Shown here piece by piece: positions 10,701-19,700 of a DNA stretch of 64,000 bases. Made by a program: the position numbers and the translations under genes. Each line of letters begins with the position of its first letter. Position 1 is the first letter of the stretch. The notes below the pieces were generated by a model. It saw only the letters and a list, made by a program, of their open reading frames with translations. It was not told the origin of the DNA and made no database searches. This stretch comes from Branchiostoma floridae (lineage: Eukaryota > Chordata > Leptocardii > Amphioxiformes > Branchiostomatidae): contig NC_049980.1 in the NCBI RefSeq assembly GCF_000003815.2, forward strand, positions 144,981 through 208,980, given 5' to 3'.

Positions 10701-13700
10701 CGATCGCGGTGGTAGAGTTCCCGGGCCGTCAAGGCACGAGAGAACGATGCTGCCGTGTCAGGTAGGTCCATGTGACCGCACTGGCGGACGAAGTAACGGC
10801 ACACGGGGCCGGAGTGGACCGTACCGACCCTGACCGTGTTGCAGGCATGGCGTAATACATTAAGTATTGGCCATGTATTAGCTATGGTACGGCGGTAGTA
10901 GGACCCTGACGGGTTTCTGCCGGTGGCTGTCGAGTCCGGGATGGATCGGCAGTGACCGTGGGTGTGCGGGGAACACGCCCACGGAGAGAAAAGTCGGGAT
11001 GGTCCGGTGACTTTTCCCTCTCCGGCGGTGCCAACGGGCTCTGCACCGGCCGAGCTGTCAGCCGTGGGCGGGCGGTTTGTGTCTCCGGCTCCAGCCGACT
11101 TCGATCGCGGTGGTAGAGTTCCCGGGCCGTCAAGGCACGAGAGAACGATGCTGCCGTGTCAGGTAGGTCCATGTGACCGCACTGGCAGACGAAGTAACGG
11201 CACATGGGGCCGGAGTGGACCGTACCGACCCTGACCGTGTTGCAGGCATGGCGTAATACATTAAGTATTGGCCATGTATTAGCTATGGTACGGCGGTAGT
11301 AGGACCCTGACGGGTTTCTGCCGGTGGCTGTCGAGTCCGGGATGGATCGGCAGTGACCGTGGGTGTGCGGGGAACACGCCCACGGAGAGAAAAGTCGGGA
11401 TGGTCCGGTGACTTTTCCCTCTCCGGCGGTGCCAACGGGCTCTGCACCGGCCGAGCTGTCAGCCGTGGGCGGGCGGTTTGTGTCTCCGGCTCCAGCCGAC
11501 TTCGATCGCGGTGGTGGAGTTCCCGGGCCGTCAAGGCACGAGAGAACGATGCTGCCGTGTCAGGTAGGTCCATGTGACCGCACTGGCGGACGAAGTAACG
11601 GCACACGGGGCCGGAGTGGACTGTACCGGCCCTGATCGTGTTGCAGGCATGGCGTAATGCATTAAGTATTGGCTATGTAACCGAGACGGGCCTGCTTGGC
11701 CGGCGGGGGACTTTTAACCCGGCACCCGAGGCCCACCCCTCTCGGTGGGGCTCGCCGGCAAGAACTCCTCCAATGTTGGTCGGGCCCGTTGCCGATCAAG
11801 ACCGCGGAGACACGCCGGCGGGGGCAGTGGCCGGCACGCCGAGCAAGGTCGCTCGGTAATGCCCGGCAGGCGGACTCGCCGGTAAGGACTCCTCCAATCT
11901 TGATCGGGCCCGTTGCCGACCGAGAGCGCGGGGCCTCGCCTGCGGGGGCAGTGGCCGGCACGCCGAGCAAGGCCGCTCGGTAATGCCCTGCAGGCGGGCT
12001 CGCTGGCAGAGACTCCTCCAATGTTGGTTGGTGCCGTTGATGACCGAGAGCCGGGTCGGGTCCGGACAGCCGGCGGTGATCAGGTCACCAGGCCCCGACA
12101 CCCACCCCGTGGAGCGTTTTTCAAAAAAGTGCTCTACAGGGTGTCTGACCATGTCGTGGCTCGCTCAATCTACCTTGAGAGAGTGGTCGTTTTTTGACTA
12201 GCTCGGGAAACGGCAGCGAGTGGCGAGTGATCGCACACTCTCTCGCCAGTCGTTTTGCTGCCCCGCCGACCAGGCGGCCACTCCCAGCGAGGGCAGCCGG
12301 AGGTCGACATCCTACTTGTCGGCGGTTTTCATAAGTAGCACCTCGGACACTTCCTCCGCGGAGGCTGAGTCTGGGTCCACCGCCATTTCTACCTGCGTTG
12401 CCAAACAGTGTCTAATTGTGGCACACCTCGTTTTTGAGACAGGAGAGGTGAAGTGATACAGCCTGCATTCTTAGCCGCAAGACAAGTTCTTGTTGTCGTT
12501 GAGCAAGAACGTGAGCTCGTGGTATGGAGCGGGCGGTCCGCCCGCACCGAACCACTCTTGGAACGTAGTCGGGCCCGTAAAAAGCGCGGGCCCCACGTTC
12601 GGGCGCCTTGAGTGCGCGCCCGTCGTTCCTACTTGCCTTTATGAGGCGCCAGTCGTTTTGCTACCCCGCCGACCAGGCTGCCACTCCCCGCGAGGGCAGC
12701 CGGAGGTCGACAACCGGCTAGGAAGGCGGCCGTTCCTCCGTTCCTGCGGGCGAGGACGTCCGTGCCGAGGGCGTCCGGAAGCAGCGCCGGGGCCGGCCTC
12801 CGCGGAGGCAGCGCCCGGGTCAACCAGGGACCCAAACGGCGACGGCTCGCCCCTTCCGTCTGCGTGCGAGTACGCCTTGCGGTCTTGGCAGTTCGAGACC
12901 CGGCCGTCCGTCTGCTCGGCAGACGCGTCGGTCGTGAGAGTGCGGGACCGTTCCCTCGCGGGGACGGCTCGGGCGTTGAAGGGAAGCAACGGTCAGGTGT
13001 GGTCGGGAGTTCTGCGCTCAGGCTCCCGTGGGTTTGCGGCACCGCTGCGCATTCCCAATTTACTGTAGCTACGGACTTTGGCGGTGGCGGTTCTCGGGTG
13101 CTTGGCGCGGTCCCGGTCGAGACGCCTAGAGCGTCTCCCGGCGCGACTGTGACGCCCGCCCGCCTTGCCACCAGGGCGTCCTCGCTACCTGGTTGATCCT
13201 GCCAGTGGTCATATGCTTGTCTCAAAGATTAAGCCATGCACGTGCAAGTTCAACTGTCCCAGTGAAACTGCGAATGGCTCAGTAAATCAGTTATGGTTCC
13301 TTTGATCGTCACATCCTACATGGATAACTGTGGTAATTCTAGAGCTAATACATGCGGAAGAAGCGCCGACCTCACGGTTTGGCGTGCATTTATTTAGACC
13401 AAGATCCAACCAGGGGTTCGCCCTGGTCCTTTGGTGACTCTGGATAACCCAGCCGATCGCACGGTCTTCGGACCGGCGACAGATCATTCGAATGTCTGCC
13501 CTATCAACTATCGATGGTAGGTTCTGTGCCTACCATGGTGGCAACGGGTGACGGGGAATCAGGGTTCGGTTCCGGAGAGTTAGCCTGAGAAACGGCTAAC
13601 ACATCCAAGGAAGGCAGCAGGCGAGCAAATTACCCACTCCCGACTCGGGGAGGTAGTGACGAAAATAACAATACGGGACTCTTTCGAGGCCCCGTAATTG

Positions 13701-16700
13701 GAATGGGTACGCTTTAAATCCTTTAACGAGGATCTATTGGAGGGCAAGTCTGGTGCCAGCAGCCGCGGTAATTCCAGCTCCAATAGCGTATATCAAAGTT
13801 GTTGCGGTTAAAAAGCTCGTAGTTGGATCTTGGGACCGGGCTTGCGGTCCGCCGCGAGGCGTGTCACTGCTCGTCCCCGGCCTTTCCTGCCGGATTCTCC
13901 CCGGTGCTCTTCACTGAGTGCCTCGAGGTACCGGAGCGTTTACTTTGAAAAAATTAGAGTGTTCAAAGCAGGCCTGGCGCCTGAATTGTGGTGCATGGAA
14001 TAATGGAATAGGGCCTCGGTTCCTATTTCGTTGGGTTTCGGAACGTGAGGTAATGATCAAGAGGGACGGACGGGGGCATTCGTATTGCGGCGGGAGAGGT
14101 GAAATTCTTGGATCGCCGCAAGACGAACCACTGCGAAAGCATTTGCCAAGAATGTTTTCATTGATCAAGAACGAAAGTTGTGGGCGCGAAGGCGATAAGA
14201 CACCGCCCTAGTCACAACCATAAACGATGCCAACCAGCGATCCGCCGGCGTTGCTTCGGTGACCCGACGGGCTGCTCCCGGGAAACCTGAGTTTTCGGGC
14301 TCCGGGGGAAGTATGGTTGCAAAGCTGAAACTTGAAGGAATTGACGGAAGGACACCACCAGGAGTGGAGCCTGCGGCTTGATTTGACTCGACACGGGGAA
14401 ACTCACCCGGCCCGGACACAGTAAGGATTGACAGATTGCGAGTTCTTTCTTGATTCTGTGGATGGTGGTGCATGGCTGTTGACGGGGGTTGCTCTAGCTC
14501 TGGTTCGGCGATCCCGCTCGATCTCGCCGTAACTAGAGGTACCAGCTGGCTGTTAGCCAAAGACGAGATGGAGCAATTACGGTCTGTGATGCCCTTACAT
14601 GTCCGGGACCACACGCTCGCTACAATGAAGGCATCAGCGAGTGTTTCGCCTTCGCCGAAAGGTGCGGGTAACCTGCTGAACCGCCTTCGTGATAGGGACT
14701 GGGAATTGGAATTAATTCCCATGAACGAGGTATTCCCAGTAGATGCGTGTCATCAGCACGCGTTGATTAAGTCCCTGTCCTTTGTACACACCGCCCGTCG
14801 TTACTACCGATTGAATGGTTTTGTGAGGTCGGCCCTCTTTGGCAACCGCCGGGAGGATCGCTGAGAAACCGATCAAACTTGATCATTTAAGGGAAGTAAA
14901 ACTTGTAACGGTTTCCGTAGGTGAACCTGCGGAAGGTTCATTACCATACAAAGTAGACACTCGTGTCTACTTGTACACACCTCGTGGCAAGGAGCGGGCG
15001 GTGCCCCTGGCCTCCCACCCCGACCCACTCTTCCTTACCGCCTGGACAAGGTGGCGCTCCGACGGTGCTCTCGCGTCAATCGCTTGTCGTCCGTCTTAAG
15101 ACGGCGGCGAGCGCAGGCGGAGAGTCAGGGGCGGGGCGGGACCCGGCAGCTCCCTTGGAACGTTGGTCGGGCGCCTTGAGTGCGCGCCCGTCGTTCCCCA
15201 GACTCAATCAGCGAGCCGCTCCGAGTAGCCTGGTCGAGGACGGAGTCAGGTCCTCCCGGCGAAAAGTTTAGGGCGGGCGAGCGAAAATGGGCACCTATGT
15301 CCTGGCGGAGGGGCGTCGCGTCGCGGGTTTGCGCGGAATGGGGTCGCGGTTTAGTCTCACGGCGGGGCCTAGGTGAGACGGCTCTTCCCCGGCACCCCGG
15401 CTTGGCGTTTCGGTCTCTGACTCGATGCAATCGGTCTTGCGGACGAGTGACCTAACCTTAAGCGTCGGACTTCGAGCGGGCGTCCCGCGGTCCAAGGCCT
15501 CCTTTGGGCAGAGGGGAGGACTGCTGTCTCGGTCCCGCCGGCCAGCCACCGGCGGTCTCGACCGGATGCTAAACTCCCCGAGGTCTTAAAGAGAAGGGCG
15601 GGCGTCACCGTCCCCTCTGCGTCTAACCGGGTTCGGCCGGCAGGGATGCTCAGGGGGCGTGAGGCGGTCTTCGCAGCGGGTCCCGGTTCGCGGAGCGACC
15701 CCCAGCCCTTCCGCTCGTTTGCGCCCTTCACCACGAAGGGCACCTTCCACGTCTCGGAAACGATAGTGCCGAAAGACAGGCTTTCTATGTGTTCAGCTTC
15801 CTGGCGGAGACGCTCTCCCCGGTAGAGACTGTGCTCTGTAGAATGTCTTCCCTGCGAGCCCGTGTCACGGGTGTCCAGGGGGGCACCCCGCGATACTGGG
15901 GTGTCTCCGCCGATAAGAAGATCGGAGGGACTACAGGGTTACGATGCTGTACGAAGGCAGGGGTAGGTGCGCGGGCCGGGCCTGTTGAAGACCAGACGTC
16001 CGGCGGGGGCGGTGACCGGCGCCCCGAGCTCGCCGCTCGGTAATGCCCGGCAGGCGGGCTCGCCGGTTAAGACTCCTCCAATGTTGGTCGGGCCCGTTGC
16101 CGACCAAGACCGAGGGGACACGCCGGCGGAGGCCGGGCGGGTGCCCCGAGCAACCCTGCTCGGTAATACCCGGCAGGCGTTCCTCGCCGGCAAGAACTCC
16201 TCCAATGTTGATCGGGCCCGTTGTCGACCAAGACCGCGGGCGCACGCCGGCCGGGGCAGTGGCCGGCGCCCCGAGCAGGGCCGCTCTGTAATGCCCGGCA
16301 GGCGTGCTCGCCGGCAAGAACTCCTCCAATGTTGATCGGGCCCGTTGCCGACCAAGCCTGAGGAGAAACGCCGGCGGGGGCAGTGGCCGGCACGCTGAGC
16401 AAGGCCGCTCGGTAATGCCCGGCAGGCGGGCTCGCCGGCAAGAACTCCTCCAATGTTCGTCGGGCCCCTTGCCGACGGAGAGCCCGGGGGCACGCCGGCG
16501 GGGGCAGTGGCCGGCACGCTGAGCAAGGCCGCTCGGTAATGCCCGGCAGGCGGGCTCGCCTGCAAGAACTCCTCCTATGTTCGTCGGGCCCCTTGCCGAC
16601 GGAGAGCCCGGGGGCACGCCGGCGGGGGCAGTGGCCGGCACGCTGAGCAAGGCCGCTCGGTAATGCCCGGCAGGCGGGCTCGCCGGCAAGAACTCCTCCT

Positions 16701-19700
16701 ATGTTCGTCGGGCCCCTTGCCGACGGAGAGCCCGGGGGCACGCCGTCGGGGGTAGTGGCCGGCACGCTGAGCAAGGCCGCTCGGTAATGCCCGGCAGGCG
16801 GGCTCGCCGGCAAGAACTCCTCCAATGTTGGTCGGGCCCCTTGCCGACGGAGAGCCCGGGGGCACGCCGGCGGGGGCAGTGGCCGGCACGCTGAGCAAGG
16901 CCGCTCGGTAATGCCCGGCAGGCGGGCTCGCCGGTAAGGACTCCTCCGATCTTGGTCGGGGTCGAGTCCGGACAGCCAGCGGTGATCAGGTCACCAGGCT
17001 CCGGCACCCACCCCGTGGAGCGTTTTTCAAAAAAGTGCTTTACAGGGTGTCTGACCATGTTGTAGGTCGCTCAATCTACATTGAGAGAGTGGACGTTTTT
17101 TGACCTGTTCGAAGTCAGCCAGCCTTCCGCGGACCCTGACGGGTTTCTGCCGATGGCTGGCCAGTCCGGGACTGGTCGACAGGGACCGTGGCTGAGCGGG
17201 CAAGATTTCCGCACGGTGAAAAGACGGGCTTGCCCGGTGACTTTTCCCTGTTTGGCGGGTCCAACGGGCTTTGCACCGGGCAGCGGTGAAGCCTTGGGCG
17301 GGCGGTGTGTGACCTTTGCACCGCCCGATTGCAATCGTGTCAGAGGAAGCCCCGGGCTGGCCATGCGAGCGAGCACGATGCGGCGGTGGCAGGAAGGTCC
17401 CGCCGAGCCTCGAGGTGACGCCAAGGCACGGTTCCTTTGTACAGGCCTTGTTACATCGGATGCATGACCGGATGTCGGCCATAACGGTGACCGGCAGCTC
17501 ACGGCGGCGGAACGAGGTCGGCGGCGGTTGGAGGCGCCTCTCGCCGCCGATGACTACCTCGTAGCGGGCGCCGTGTCCACCACAGGCGGGCGCAGCGCGC
17601 TTTTTTCGGCCTAAGTTCGGCCTCCCGGTGCCGAGACCAAGCCCGAGACCGTGTCTCGGTGGTTTTTCAAAAAAGTGCTCTACAGGGTGTCTGACCATGT
17701 CGTGGGTCGCTCTGCCTACCTAGGTAGCGCGCGTAGTCCAGTGGTTAGCGGCCTTGCCTCTGGAACTAGAAGCCGTGGGTTCGATCCCGGCTGTGTCGTT
17801 CACCCGACATGCACGCTACCGGAAAGGGTTGCAGTCCTTAGGACAGGACGTTAAGCCGTGGTCCATTGTTCATGGTAGGGCGATTGATCTGTGAGCTGTT
17901 GTGGGATGTTGATTTGATTGCTCACGGACCAATAAGGAGGGGAATGTTCGTATGTTTTAGGAGATGGCAAGCGGGGACGACGAAGAGATAGAGGAGGACA
18001 TTGAAATGTATCTCCGGGAAGCAGCGGTGGCTGAGAGAGCCGAGGCGGCCGGGGCGAATGGAACTGTTGGGCAGAATATCGCTGGGGAGGTCGACAGCGA
18101 CGACAGCGACGATTTTGACTTGTATTCCGTCACGAAGCAGGTCAGAGGTGCCCGAGTCGGGGAGTTTTCACGACGGAACAAAGCGAGGGGTCGAGCTGAA
18201 CGGCCGTGGGCATCCGTCAGTGCCGGTGAGGTTCATCCGTACAAGCCCCAGAAATTCAGGGCACCCGGGCCCGTCGGCCCGAGGCGAGCCGAGGACAACC
18301 GGAATGAACTGTCTTTCTTTCTGGAGGTGTTGAACCAGTATCTTATCCGGTATATCGTGCGTTGCACCAATAGGTACGCCCGGCAGAGGCGAAGGGTATT
18401 CCGCAAAGAAAGGCGCTCGCGTTGGTCACCCACCTCGACCACCGAGCTGAAAGCCTTTTTGGGCTGCATGATATGCGCCGGCTACACGTACCAACCGAGA
18501 CTCGATTTGTACTGGTCTGATGACGATGACGTTGGGTGTACGCTGATGAAAAGGACTTTTCCTTCTCATCGTTTTCGTCAAATCTTGCGGTACCTTCACT
18601 ACTCCCCCGAAGGGTTCTATCCTCCTGGCAGCGAGCGTCTGAAGAGTTTTAAAGCAAGGGAGAAGTTGGGCCGAGTTATGAAGGTACGCAAAGTTATGGA
18701 GAGGGTCAGTCGGAATAGTAGCCGTGCCCGCCATGTCGGCGAGCATCTCGTAGTTGACGAAGCGACAGTAGCGTTTAGGGGAAGGCACAGTCTTCGGCGC
18801 TACAACCCTTCGAAGCCGACAAAGTATGGATACTGTCTCCGAGCTCTGGCTGAGACAGACGGCTACATATTGTCCGACGAAGTGTGTGGAGGGCGTGTGG
18901 ACCCAGAGGACATGTCGCCGGACGAAAGATGCATGCACGGCATTGGTGACGAATATGTCAGCCCTCTTGATCTGAAGCCCGCCCGAGTCGTCAATAGACT
19001 GACGATGCCATTTCAGGGATGCTACCGCACCGTTTATTGCGATTCCTACTACACAGGAGTCCAACTGGCAGATTACCTTTTCACCAAAGACACTTACATT
19101 GTGGGGACGGTGAGACGAAATGCGTCAGGCCTACCGACGGAAGGGCATCCCGTTCCACGCAAACCTAGGCCTGGGCCAGGCAGGCCGCCATTGCTGAAGT
19201 TCCCAGACCCCTATCCTAAGAGTGTACCGAGAGGCACTTCTGTCAGGTACCACGACGGGCCGGTAACGGTTGTGAAATGGCAAGACACCAAATCGCTCAT
19301 ACTGCTTTCTACGGGAACTAGTGTCTGTGCTCCCGACGAACTAACCACCAGGCGATGCAAGGGTCCCAGTGGTGCTACCCGACTAGAGGTGACATGTCCT
19401 GCAGCGATGAACATGTACAATCTCCACTACAAGGCGGTGGACACAGCCGACCAGCTCCGGGCAGGGTACGAATTCGGTCGGCCTTCGAAGAAATGGCACA
19501 GGCAAATCTTCTGGTACGCCATGAACAAAGCTGTGGTGAACGCCTTCTTGAACTGGAAGATATACACTGCTGGCAGACAGGATCTCCCAGCACATAGGGT
19601 TGCCCAGCTGAGCTTTCGACGGGCGTTAGTGCGGCAGCTAATCGGCAATTTCTCCGCAAGGCACCGAACACCCACTGCGAGCGTGGCCCTGCCAAGAGTC

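Noticed and set aside
10005-11635. Repeated 74-132-residue open frames on both strands of the 401-bp array
   Set aside because: They repeat once per unit in several frames at once, in very GC-rich DNA, with no domain. They are artefacts of the repeat.
12490-13225. Plus- and minus-strand frames of about 190 residues upstream of the 18S-like gene
   Set aside because: They run into the conserved 18S start and have no recognisable protein features. Transcribed-spacer-like DNA is the better explanation.
14944-16042. Possible 5.8S and 28S genes after the 18S copy
   Set aside because: None of the well-conserved 5.8S or 28S landmarks could be found; the region goes straight into spacer repeats.
15931-16898. 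Open frames of up to 252 residues on the minus strand of the 124-bp array
   Set aside because: Overlapping frames of the same repeat all stay open because of high GC and few stop codons. No start context, splice signal or protein features support them.
17722-17800. A functional tRNA gene
   Set aside because: A and B boxes are present but the anticodon and T arms do not form proper stems, and the 3' part continues into SINE body sequence.
18426-19064. 212-residue frame antisense to the transposase
   Set aside because: Shadow of the strongly supported piggyBac coding frame.
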